Of a DNA stretch of 5,402 nt, positions 1-5,402 are shown piece by piece. A model generated the notes under the pieces. That model was given only the letters and a program-made list of their open reading frames with translations, ran no database searches and was not told the origin of the DNA. Every line of letters starts with the position of its first letter. Position 1 is the stretch's first letter. The stretch lies in the NCBI GenBank assembly GCA_018715825.1, contig DVKU01000102.1, positions 1 through 5,402 on the forward strand. Direction: 5' to 3'. The position numbers and the translations under genes were made by a program. The DNA comes from Candidatus Avacholeplasma faecigallinarum. GTDB taxonomy: Bacteria > Bacillota_I > Bacilli_A > Acholeplasmatales > Anaeroplasmataceae.

Positions 1-11
1 TAGTCAATTCC

Positions 12-40
12 ATTATACAAAAGGAGTTTTTATTATTCAA
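12..40 (-). promoter_or_regulatory. Outward-facing sigma-A-type promoter on the minus strand
   Basis: On the minus strand, TTGAAT (complement of 35-40) is followed after 17 bp by a perfect TATAAT (complement of 12-17). The predicted start is near position 5, so the transcript would leave the window to the left. The -35 matches the consensus TTGACA at four of six bases, and the spacing is ideal. The CACCCT repeat at 41-50 sits directly upstream of the -35, where an activator or repressor could bind. The gene it would serve is outside the window, so this rests on sequence match alone. Confidence 0.45.
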
Positions 41-105
41 TTTACACCCTCTATATTTTATAGCTGTTTACACCCTGTGAAATTTATAGTTGAATATAAC
101 ACCCT
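41..105. repeat. Three spaced direct repeats with core (T)TTACACCCT
   Basis: TTTACACCCT occurs exactly at 41-50 and 67-76, and a degenerate copy, ATAACACCCT, lies at 96-105. The copies start 26 and 29 bp apart. Read on the minus strand, each unit starts AGGGTGT. The two right-hand units also share a CA(A/G)CTATAAA segment further in, so the repetition extends beyond the 10-bp core. The repeat at 41-50 abuts the -35 hexamer of the minus-strand promoter, and the one at 96-105 touches the -10 of the plus-strand promoter. Two readings are possible: the multiple terminal repeats of an IS21-like element whose body lies left of the window, or operators for a regulator of both promoters. The repeats are seen directly; their role is inferred. 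Confidence 0.7.
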
Positions 106-110
106 ATAAT
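83..110 (+). promoter_or_regulatory. Candidate promoter for the phosphate symporter transcript
   Basis: TTTATA at 83-88 (four of six bases match the -35 consensus) is followed after 16 bp by a perfect TATAAT at 105-110. The predicted transcription start is about 116-118. The transcript would then begin just before the terminator hairpin at 132-161 and reach the symporter start codon after about 58 nt. The third CACCCT repeat (96-105) overlaps the spacer and the first base of the -10, a position that would suit a repressor. In a sequence this AT-rich, TATAAT can arise by chance. Confidence 0.4.
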
Positions 111-119
111 ATTTAATAT

Positions 120-149
120 ACTTAAAAATTATGAGACTTATTTTTAAGT
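120..149 (+). promoter_or_regulatory. Alternative hairpin that excludes the terminator (possible antiterminator)
   Basis: ACTTAAAAAT (120-129) is perfectly complementary to ATTTTTAAGT (140-149), giving a 10-bp stem with a 10-nt loop. It uses the loop and half of the right arm of the terminator hairpin, so the two folds cannot coexist. It contains only one G-C pair and should be weaker than the terminator stem, which has three. It would need help from a protein, or a kinetic advantage, to win. Chance complementarity is a real possibility in such AT-rich DNA. Confidence 0.3.
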
Positions 150-161
150 CTCAATTTTTTT
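132..161 (+). terminator. Rho-independent terminator abutting the symporter SD
   Basis: TGAGACTTA (132-140) and TAAGTCTCA (145-153) form a perfect 9-bp stem closed by a TTTT loop, followed by one A and seven T residues (155-161). This is a textbook intrinsic terminator. Unusually, the T-tract ends exactly where the GGAGG ribosome binding site (162-166) begins. Either it ends an upstream plus-strand transcript, with the symporter transcribed by some read-through, or it acts as an attenuator inside the symporter leader. The A-run on the left side (124-128) would give only a weak, displaced T-tract in the other direction. Confidence 0.8.
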
Positions 162-166
162 GGAGG
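162..166 (+). promoter_or_regulatory. Ribosome binding site GGAGG deciding the symporter start
   Basis: GGAGG lies 8 nt before ATG 175. An upstream in-frame TTG at 160 would place this SD inside the coding sequence and within the terminator T-tract, so ATG 175 is the start. Confidence 0.9.
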
Positions 167-174
167 ATTATAGA

Positions 175-1776
175 ATGCAAATTGCGGATATTTTAACCCT
201 GATAGGGGGATTGTCGTTATTCTTATTAGGAATGAACTTAATGAGTTCAGGACTAGAAGCAGCGGCAGGTAATAAGATGAAGGGGATTTTAGAAAAACTA
301 ACCTCTAATCGCTTTGTCGGGGTTTTAGTAGGTATGATTATTACAGCAGTAATTCAATCATCATCTGCTACAACTGTCATGGTCGTTGGATTTGTTAATG
401 CTGGTATGATGACGTTAACTCAAGCTGTTTGGATTATTATGGGTGCTAATATTGGTACAACTATAACTGGACAATTAATAGCCTTAGATATTAGCTGGAT
501 TGCCCCAATTTTTGCTTTTGCTGGCGTTATAATGCTAGTTTTTGTAAAGAAGAACTTTGTTAACGAAATAGGTAAAATCCTATTGGGATTTGGTGTTTTA
601 TTTATAGGTATGGATATGATGTCAACATCAATGATGCCTCTTCGTGATTCTGAAGCATTTGTTAATATTATGACTAAATTCTCTAATCCATTCTTAGGAA
701 TATTAGCTGGTGCTGTATTTACAGCTATTATTCAGTCCTCATCTGCTTCGGTAGGTATTCTTCAAGCTTTAGCTATTTCAGGAGCAATTCAATTTGAAAG
801 CGCAGTTTATGTTTTATTTGGACAAAATATTGGTACATGTATTACCGCTTTATTAGCTTCAATAGGTACTAATAGAAATGCTAAACAAACTACCATTATT
901 CATTTAACATTCAATATAATTGGTACTATAATTTTTACTATATTATGCGTGGCAACACCTTTTGACCAGTGGATAAAATCGTTAACGACTAATCCAGCCT
1001 CTCAAATAGCTAATATGCATACAATATTTAATATTGCTACAACTATTATACTTTTACCATTTGGCAAGTATTTAGTTAAATTTGCTGATTTAATATTACC
1101 TAATAAGAAGGAAAAAAAGGATTCCTTATTTATGTATTTGGATAATGATATTGATATGCATATTGGTGGTAGCGCAATGCATCTACAAAATACGCGAAAA
1201 GAAATTTTTAGAATGTATGATATTGCTAAAACCAATGTTATAGAAAGCTTTAATATGCTTTTAGGACAATCAAATACTGATTTTGCTAAACTAGAGCTTA
1301 ATGAGGATTTAGTTGATAAATTAAATGAAGGTATTACTAAACAAATCAGTAATAGCTTAGCTCATGAAACAAATGTTGTAGTAAGTAGTAACTATAGCTC
1401 ATATTTATATATGACTACTAATATTGAAAGAATTAGTGATCATGCTATGAACTTGGGTGAAGATGCTGTAGAATTAAAAAATAAATTTATTGAATTTAAG
1501 CCAGAGGTTAAAAACGAAATTCAAAATATGAAGGATATTTGTTTGAAAATGCTAGATGCTATCATTAATGATGAGGATATGAATATAATTCAGGATTATG
1601 AGGATAAAATTGATGATATGTCTGAAGAATATAAAATAAATATGACCAATCGTTTACAAGCTTCAATTTGTACTGCCGATGGGGCAATGATATATTCATG
1701 TATTTTGATTGATTTTGAACGTATAGGAGATCATTTATTAAATATTGCCCAACAGCTTAAAAAAATTCAAATGTAA
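175..1776 (+). CDS. Na+/phosphate symporter with PhoU-like C-terminal domain (NptA type)
   Basis: This is a 533-residue membrane protein of the Na/Pi-cotransporter family, which imports inorganic phosphate with sodium. Two inverted-repeat transport halves are visible. Each has the family's QSSS signature (QSSSATT at residues 61-67, QSSSAS at 187-192), followed by GANIGTT (90-96) and GQNIGTC (216-222). Hydrophobic segments fill roughly residues 4-305. From about 340 to 530 there is a soluble, helical PhoU-like domain with two repeated motifs, ERISDH (418-423) and ERIGDH (515-520), which resemble the acidic metal-binding motifs of PhoU. The transporter-PhoU fusion is the usual bacterial form, and the length is normal. 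The tail probably senses or tunes phosphate uptake, by analogy with PhoU. The gene leads a probable operon with the pseudouridine synthase 21 bp downstream. It sits behind a terminator-like hairpin, so expression may be attenuated. The family call is firm; the substrate is inferred from the family. Confidence 0.93.
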   Translation: MQIADILTLIGGLSLFLLGMNLMSSGLEAAAGNKMKGILEKLTSNRFVGVLVGMIITAVIQSSSATTVMVVGFVNAGMMTLTQAVWIIMGANIGTTITGQLIALDISWIAPIFAFAGVIMLVFVKKNFVNEIGKILLGFGVLFIGMDMMSTSMMPLRDSEAFVNIMTKFSNPFLGILAGAVFTAIIQSSSASVGILQALAISGAIQFESAVYVLFGQNIGTCITALLASIGTNRNAKQTTIIHLTFNIIGTIIFTILCVATPFDQWIKSLTTNPASQIANMHTIFNIATTIILLPFGKYLVKFADLILPNKKEKKDSLFMYLDNDIDMHIGGSAMHLQNTRKEIFRMYDIAKTNVIESFNMLLGQSNTDFAKLELNEDLVDKLNEGITKQISNSLAHETNVVVSSNYSSYLYMTTNIERISDHAMNLGEDAVELKNKFIEFKPEVKNEIQNMKDICLKMLDAIINDEDMNIIQDYEDKIDDMSEEYKINMTNRLQASICTADGAMIYSCILIDFERIGDHLLNIAQQLKKIQM

Positions 1777-1797
1777 AATTAATATGGGAAGGATAAT

Positions 1798-2724
1798 ATG
1801 AACAAGACAAATCAACCTAAAAATCAAAATGTAATGCCTGAGATAACTAGGGTTTTTAAGGTTAATAGGAGCGAGGAACTATTATCCTTTTTACTTTCTA
1901 AATTGAATACCTCAAGAAATAATGTTAAAAGCCTATTATCTAATCGACAAATATTAGTAAATGGTAGTTTAATTACACAGTATAATTTTATGCTAGCTAA
2001 GGACGATGAGATTAAAATATGTAAAAAACCTCTTAGTTCTATGCCACTAAAAAGAAAACAGTCACCTTTAGTAAATCAAAATTTAGAGATAATATATGAG
2101 GACGATGATTTTATCGCAATTAATAAGCCCTGTGGATTATTATCTGTAGAAAGTGATAAGGATAGAAGATGTGCATATAATTATGTTTTAGATTATCTTC
2201 AATCTAAAAGTAAAGCATTACGTCCTTATATCCTTCACCGGATTGATAAGGAAACGTCAGGTGTATTAGTTTTTGCTAAAAATATAAAGGTTCATTCTAA
2301 GCTTAAGCTTAATTGGAATGATTACGTTCTGTTAAGACAATATTATGCTGTTGTAGAAGGTAAGATGGAAAAAAAAGAGGATACTATAGTATCTTATATG
2401 TTTGAAAATAAAAACAATATGGTTTATTCATCTAAGGACCATAATGGTCAAAGGGCCTGTACGCATTATAAGGTCGTGTGCCAAAATAATGAATATTCAT
2501 TGTTAAAAGTAGATATATCTACAGGAAGAAAAAATCAAATTAGGGTTCATATGCAGGATTTAAAGCATCCTATTGTTGGTGATGATAAATATGGCTGTAA
2601 TAAGAATCCGTTTAAGCGTTTAGGTCTTCATGCTTCTAAATTAGAATTTATGCATCCATTTACAAAGCGTATTATTTCAATAGATGCTAAAGTTCCCAAT
2701 ATATTTTATAAACTATTCAAATAA
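1798..2724 (+). CDS. RluA-family pseudouridine synthase with N-terminal S4-like domain
   Basis: This 308-residue enzyme isomerises uridine to pseudouridine in RNA in the cytoplasm, most likely rRNA by family. Residues 17-76 resemble an S4 RNA-binding fold (TSRNNVKSLL, then QILVNG). The catalytic domain starts near 95 with IIYEDDDFIAINKPCG. It contains the HRIDKETSG motif (147-155), in which D150 is the expected catalytic aspartate. The conserved C-terminal block TGRKNQIRVHM (242-252) is followed by HPIVGDDKYG (257-266). N246 replaces the histidine of the more common GRxHQIR form, a variant I recall in other members and do not regard as inactivating. The start at ATG 1798 is supported by GGGAAGGA (1786-1793). 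Spacing of 21 bp after the symporter, without a terminator, indicates cotranscription. The family is certain, but the target (RluA-, RluC- or RluD-like site) cannot be told from the sequence, so no gene symbol is given. Confidence 0.93.
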   Translation: MNKTNQPKNQNVMPEITRVFKVNRSEELLSFLLSKLNTSRNNVKSLLSNRQILVNGSLITQYNFMLAKDDEIKICKKPLSSMPLKRKQSPLVNQNLEIIYEDDDFIAINKPCGLLSVESDKDRRCAYNYVLDYLQSKSKALRPYILHRIDKETSGVLVFAKNIKVHSKLKLNWNDYVLLRQYYAVVEGKMEKKEDTIVSYMFENKNNMVYSSKDHNGQRACTHYKVVCQNNEYSLLKVDISTGRKNQIRVHMQDLKHPIVGDDKYGCNKNPFKRLGLHASKLEFMHPFTKRIISIDAKVPNIFYKLFK

Positions 2725-2740
2725 TTTACTTAAACTTTAC

Positions 2741-2770
2741 AATTATTTACAAATTATGATTTAAATAATT
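2741..2770. repeat. All-A/T hairpin in the gap after the pseudouridine synthase gene
   Basis: AATTATTT (2741-2748) pairs with AAATAATT (2763-2770). The stem continues inward as AAAT (2751-2754) with ATTT (2759-2762) around a TATG loop, leaving a two-base bulge (AC). It contains no G-C pairs and no following T-tract, so it is unlikely to terminate transcription. It may be a weak processing signal or simply AT-rich spacer. Confidence 0.35.
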
Positions 2771-2788
2771 ATTGATAAATATTATATT
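2760..2788 (+). promoter_or_regulatory. Weak candidate promoter for the PLC-like/UMF1/ADH unit
   Basis: TTTAAA (2760-2765, four of six bases) is followed after 17 bp by TATATT (2783-2788, five of six). The predicted start near 2795 would lie at the edge of the SD of the next gene, giving a very short leader. The 85-bp gap is almost entirely A/T, so such matches are expected by chance. Read-through from the upstream genes is equally plausible because no good terminator separates them. Confidence 0.2.
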
Positions 2789-2809
2789 TAAAAAGAGGAA
2801 AGTGATACT

Positions 2810-3595
2810 ATGCCTGCAGCTTATGCTCATCAATCAATGGCTTTAGAGGTCTTAAATATTTTAGATGAAGATATAAAGGTTATTATAAATAGACACCTAT
2901 TAAATTATTTGGTTGGTGCTTTAGGACCAGATCCTTTATATTATTACAATCCACTAAAGGGATTACCATTATATAAAAAGGCTGATTTAGTTCATGCGAT
3001 GTCGATGAAGGAAATTTTTAATTTAAATAAATCACCTAGTGAAGGCTATTTAGCCTATATATTAGGTCTTATATGTCATTTTACCTTAGATACAAAAACG
3101 CATGAATATATTTATCAAATTGAAAAGCAAGGATATAGCCATGTAAAAATGGAAACAGAGCTTGAAAAGAGAATTGCTAAGTTGAATAATTTAGCATTTA
3201 ATAAGATAAATTTTACAAAACATATAAAGCCATTAAGTGATGATGTCAAGGATATTGCTTTAATTTTCGATTTAACTCCTAAAAAATTTAATGGTTGCTT
3301 AAAGACTATGAGATTATGTACCAGTTATTTTATGTCATTTAATCCTTTTAAAAGAGGATTAACATTTATGGCTTTAAAGTTATCTGGTCAATATAAAAAA
3401 AATCAAGATCTTGTATTGCAAAAAAAAGAAGATTTACATCATAAAAAATGTGTAGATCATCTTGAAGCTATTTACAAGGATAGTATTGGCCATGCTAAAA
3501 TATTGATAGAAAATTATTGTAATTATTTATCTTTTAATCAAGTGCAATTAAATTCATATTTTAATAGAACGTTTGAAGGTGCTTATAATGAATAA
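2810..3595 (+). CDS. Zinc-dependent phospholipase C-like protein
   Basis: This 261-residue protein resembles the zinc-dependent phospholipase C / S1-P1 nuclease fold family, in the form common in Bacillota that begins MPAxYAH. Likely metal ligands are in the expected order: H7 (AYAHQ), D41 (GALGPDP), H62 (DLVHAM), H90 and D94 (CHFTLD), H98, and an H111-x3-E115/E117 stretch (SHVKMETE). There is no signal peptide, unlike the secreted clostridial and Bacillus phospholipases, so it should act in the cytoplasm or at the inner face of the membrane. The substrate is unknown and phospholipase activity is unproven for this subgroup. After about residue 125 the sequence is lysine-rich and less recognisable. 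ATG 2810 is preceded by GAGGAAAG (2795-2802). Its last 8 bp overlap the start of the transporter gene, implying translational coupling and perhaps a shared role. Confidence 0.82.
   Translation: MPAAYAHQSMALEVLNILDEDIKVIINRHLLNYLVGALGPDPLYYYNPLKGLPLYKKADLVHAMSMKEIFNLNKSPSEGYLAYILGLICHFTLDTKTHEYIYQIEKQGYSHVKMETELEKRIAKLNNLAFNKINFTKHIKPLSDDVKDIALIFDLTPKKFNGCLKTMRLCTSYFMSFNPFKRGLTFMALKLSGQYKKNQDLVLQKKEDLHHKKCVDHLEAIYKDSIGHAKILIENYCNYLSFNQVQLNSYFNRTFEGAYNE
3575..3579 (+). promoter_or_regulatory. Internal ribosome binding site GAAGG for the transporter
   Basis: GAAGG lies within the end of the PLC-like gene, 8 nt before ATG 3588. It favours that ATG over an in-frame TTG at 3573, which would place the SD inside the coding sequence. 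Ribosomes finishing the upstream gene at 3595 stop on top of this start, so reinitiation is likely. Confidence 0.75.
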
Positions 3596-4838
3596 CAAAT
3601 GGACGAAATTAGAAAAATCATGGGTATTATATGATGTTGGTAATTCAGCATTTGTCTTATTAATTTCTACGATAATTCCTATTTATTTTAATTATTTAGC
3701 TCAAAACGGGGGTGTCAGTGAGACTGATGCGGTTGCCTATTGGGGATACACTGCCTCAATAGTTACAATAATAGTAGCTATATTAGGACCTATTTTTGGA
3801 AGTTTATCTGATTTTAAAAATTTTAAATTACCGATATTTTTAACGACTGTATTAGTTGGAGTTATTGGTTGTTCATTACTATCAATACCTATGAATTGGC
3901 TATTATTTTTATTTATATTTGCCATTGCTAAAATTGGTTATAATAGTAGCTTAATCTTTTATGATTCCATGTTAGTTGACATAACCTCTACAACAAGAAG
4001 TGATAAGGTTTCATCAGTTGGTTATGCCTTAGGTTATATTGGTAGCTGTATACCATTTATAGTAAGCCTAGTAATTGTTTTATTTTATGAAAAGATAAAT
4101 ATGTCATTTGAGGTTGCGATGGCATTAGCATTTATTATCACAGGCTTATGGTGGTTAGTTATGACAATACCGCTTTTAAAAAATTATAAGCAGGATAAAT
4201 GCGTTGAAAATAATGCTAATTTTAAAAATTGTTTTAAAAATATTTTAATAAATTTAAAGGATATGTCTAAAAATAAGTATGTTTTGTTGTTTTTAATTGC
4301 TTTTTTCTTTTTTATTGATGGAGTTTATACTATAATAGATATGGCAACTATATATGGTACATCATTAGGTCTTGATCAAACAATGTTATTAATAGCATTA
4401 TTGGTTACTCAAATTGTGGCCTTTCCTTTTGCTATATTATTTGGCTTTTTAAGCTCTAAGATTAGAATTTCTTGGTTATTAATAACTTGTATTATTGCCT
4501 ATACAGGAATAGCAACATTTGCCATATTTATGCAAACTCAGCTACATTTTTGGATTTTGGCTGTTTTAGTAGGTATGTTTCAAGGTGGAATTCAAGCTCT
4601 TTCTAGATCATATTTTGCTAAAATCATACCGGAAGAAAAAGCGGGAAGTTATTTTTCATTATTAGATATATGTGGTAAAGGTGCTTCATTTTTAGGTACA
4701 TTTTTGGTATCATTATTTACACAAATTACCAATAGTGCTAATAAGGGTATAACCGTTTTATCTGTAATGTTTGTAATAGGCCTTGTAATTTTTATTATTG
4801 CTGATATTGGTGTTAAAAAAAGTGGAAAAAAAATATAA
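3588..4838 (+). CDS. UMF1/Atg22-like major facilitator transporter
   Basis: This 416-residue inner-membrane protein has about 12 hydrophobic segments. The N-terminal signature W-VLYD-GNSAF (residues 12-22) is typical of the UMF1 family (Atg22-like MFS). So are GSLSD (71-75) after the second helix, YDSMLVD (125-131), and the C-terminal loop QGGIQALSRSYFAKIIPE (332-349) followed by DICGKGASFLG (360-370). The central loop (about 200-228) is charged and separates the two six-helix halves. In yeast, Atg22 exports amino acids from the vacuole; bacterial UMF1 members have no settled substrate, so none is assigned. The length is normal for bacterial members, and no frameshift or missing segment is apparent. 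It starts inside the PLC-like gene (8-bp overlap) and is followed 11 bp later by the alcohol dehydrogenase, consistent with one operon. Two A-tracts (4815-4821 and 4826-4833) encode the lysine-rich tail. Confidence 0.9.
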   Translation: MNNKWTKLEKSWVLYDVGNSAFVLLISTIIPIYFNYLAQNGGVSETDAVAYWGYTASIVTIIVAILGPIFGSLSDFKNFKLPIFLTTVLVGVIGCSLLSIPMNWLLFLFIFAIAKIGYNSSLIFYDSMLVDITSTTRSDKVSSVGYALGYIGSCIPFIVSLVIVLFYEKINMSFEVAMALAFIITGLWWLVMTIPLLKNYKQDKCVENNANFKNCFKNILINLKDMSKNKYVLLFLIAFFFFIDGVYTIIDMATIYGTSLGLDQTMLLIALLVTQIVAFPFAILFGFLSSKIRISWLLITCIIAYTGIATFAIFMQTQLHFWILAVLVGMFQGGIQALSRSYFAKIIPEEKAGSYFSLLDICGKGASFLGTFLVSLFTQITNSANKGITVLSVMFVIGLVIFIIADIGVKKSGKKI

Positions 4839-4844
4839 GGGGGG
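4838..4844 (+). promoter_or_regulatory. G-tract ribosome binding site of the ADH gene
   Basis: A run of six G (4839-4844) after the final A of the transporter stop codon serves as the SD, 5 nt before ATG 4850. It departs from the AGGAGG form seen at 162-166. A homopolymer here could change length by slippage and alter translation, although six bases is short for that. Confidence 0.7.
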
Positions 4845-4849
4845 TTAAT

Positions 4850-5402
4850 ATGAAATATGATTTTTCCTACTATAATCCAACTAAAATATATTTTGGTAAA
4901 AATTCATTAGACAATTTAGAAGAGGAACTTAAAAATTATAAAGATAATATATTACTTGTTTATGGTGGTGGATCTATAAAAAAAATAGGCTTATATGATA
5001 AGGTTATTTCTATTTTAAAAAAATGTAAAAAAAATATAATTGAGTGCAGTGGTGTTATGCCTAATCCAACCCTTAAAAAAATGCTTGAAGGAGCTAAGCT
5101 TGCAAAAGATAATAATGTAGATTTAATCTTAGCTGTTGGTGGCGGTAGCGTAATTGATTGTGCTAAAGGTATGAGTGTTTCAGCTTATATCGATAATCCT
5201 TACGAAAGATTTTGGATAAATCATGAAGAGGTTAATCATAAGGTTGTTCCAGTGGCATCTATACTAACTATGGTTGGTACTGGTAGTGAAATGAATGGTG
5301 GAAGCGTCATAACTGATGAGGATAGAAAGCTTAAAATTGGTAGAGTGTTTGGACCTAATGTTTTTCCTAAGTTTTCAATTTTAAACCCTGAGTACACTTA
5401 TT
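4850..5402 (+). CDS. Iron-containing alcohol dehydrogenase (BDH/YqhD type), 3' end missing
   Basis: The first 184 codons are present and the frame is open to the window edge; the family is usually about 385-390 residues, so roughly half is seen. The enzyme class interconverts alcohols and aldehydes or ketones with NAD(P)H in the cytoplasm, as in butanol dehydrogenases. Visible motifs are YGGGSIKKIGLYD (38-50), the nucleotide-binding GGGSVIDCAK (97-106), GTGSEMN (143-149) and SILNPE (176-181). The last carries N where D is more common. The aspartate and histidine metal ligands lie in the second half and cannot be checked. The start codon is set by the G-rich SD and by the typical YYNPTKIYFGKN opening. 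Three A-tracts of 7-8 bases (4978-4985, 5017-5023, 5027-5034) fall within 57 bp. The gene is probably last or internal in the PLC-like/UMF1 operon. The substrate and cofactor cannot be assigned. Confidence 0.92.
   Translation, partial: MKYDFSYYNPTKIYFGKNSLDNLEEELKNYKDNILLVYGGGSIKKIGLYDKVISILKKCKKNIIECSGVMPNPTLKKMLEGAKLAKDNNVDLILAVGGGSVIDCAKGMSVSAYIDNPYERFWINHEEVNHKVVPVASILTMVGTGSEMNGGSVITDEDRKLKIGRVFGPNVFPKFSILNPEYTY

Noticed and set aside
21..27. SD-like AAGGAG in the leader region
   Set aside because: No start codon follows at a usable distance, and on the opposite strand it forms the spacer of the minus-strand promoter.
2..109. 36-codon plus-strand frame open from the left edge, possibly the tail of an upstream gene
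   Set aside because: Its translation has no recognisable motif and it runs straight through the CACCCT repeats and both candidate promoters. Being open over so short a stretch is not evidence of coding.
160..174. TTG 160 as the start of the symporter
   Set aside because: It would place the GGAGG ribosome binding site inside the gene. ATG 175 has ideal 8-nt spacing and begins the conserved sequence.
1002..1235. 77-codon open frame on the minus strand inside the symporter gene
   Set aside because: It lies antisense within a clearly conserved gene, resembles no family I know, and is a typical shadow frame.
2298..2311. 14-bp palindrome TAAGCTTAAGCTTA in the pseudouridine synthase gene
   Set aside because: It encodes an ordinary repeated Lys-Leu pair in frame and there is no other copy or associated signal, so it is probably coincidental.
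2741..2770. A/T-only hairpin as a terminator between RluA and the PLC-like gene
   Set aside because: There is no G-C pair in the stem and no T-tract after it, so it should not stop transcription efficiently.
3573..3587. TTG 3573 as the start of the UMF1 transporter
   Set aside because: GAAGG at 3575-3579 fits ATG 3588, and the family's N-terminal signature needs no extra residues.
3737..3925. 62-codon open frame on the minus strand inside the UMF1 transporter gene
   Set aside because: It is a shadow frame of a well-supported transporter gene and has no recognisable motif or convincing SD.

Overview
The window is AT-rich. It uses TGG for tryptophan, its four complete genes all stop with TAA, and its Shine-Dalgarno (SD) sites are strong. 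This fits a low-GC Gram-positive bacterium (Bacillota, for example Clostridia or Erysipelotrichia) using the standard bacterial code. The genus cannot be fixed from the sequence. All five genes lie on the + strand and are closely packed, and the sixth and last segment is cut by the window edge.

Layout. Positions 1-174 hold no convincing gene but are dense in signals. There are three spaced copies of a CACCCT-containing repeat, a near-consensus minus-strand promoter pointing out of the left edge, a candidate plus-strand promoter, and an intrinsic terminator whose T-tract directly touches the first gene's ribosome binding site. The genes are: a Na+/phosphate symporter with a PhoU-like tail (175-1776); an RluA-family pseudouridine synthase 21 bp later (1798-2724); an 85-bp AT-rich gap with no good terminator; a zinc-dependent phospholipase C-like protein (2810-3595); a UMF1/Atg22-like major facilitator overlapping it by 8 bp (3588-4838); and, 11 bp further on, the first 184 codons of an iron-containing alcohol dehydrogenase (4850 to the edge).

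How they fit together. Spacing suggests two transcription units, symporter-RluA and PLC-like-UMF1-ADH, or one unit if transcription reads through the gap. The products (phosphate uptake, RNA modification, a putative lipid or membrane hydrolase, a transporter, an alcohol/aldehyde oxidoreductase) do not form a recognised pathway, and I see mostly ordinary housekeeping and metabolic content. Nothing here amounts to a clear new defence or mobile system. The parts most worth a second look are the leader region, which could be the end of an IS21-type element or a shared operator followed by an attenuator-like terminator, and the translationally coupled PLC-like/UMF1 pair.
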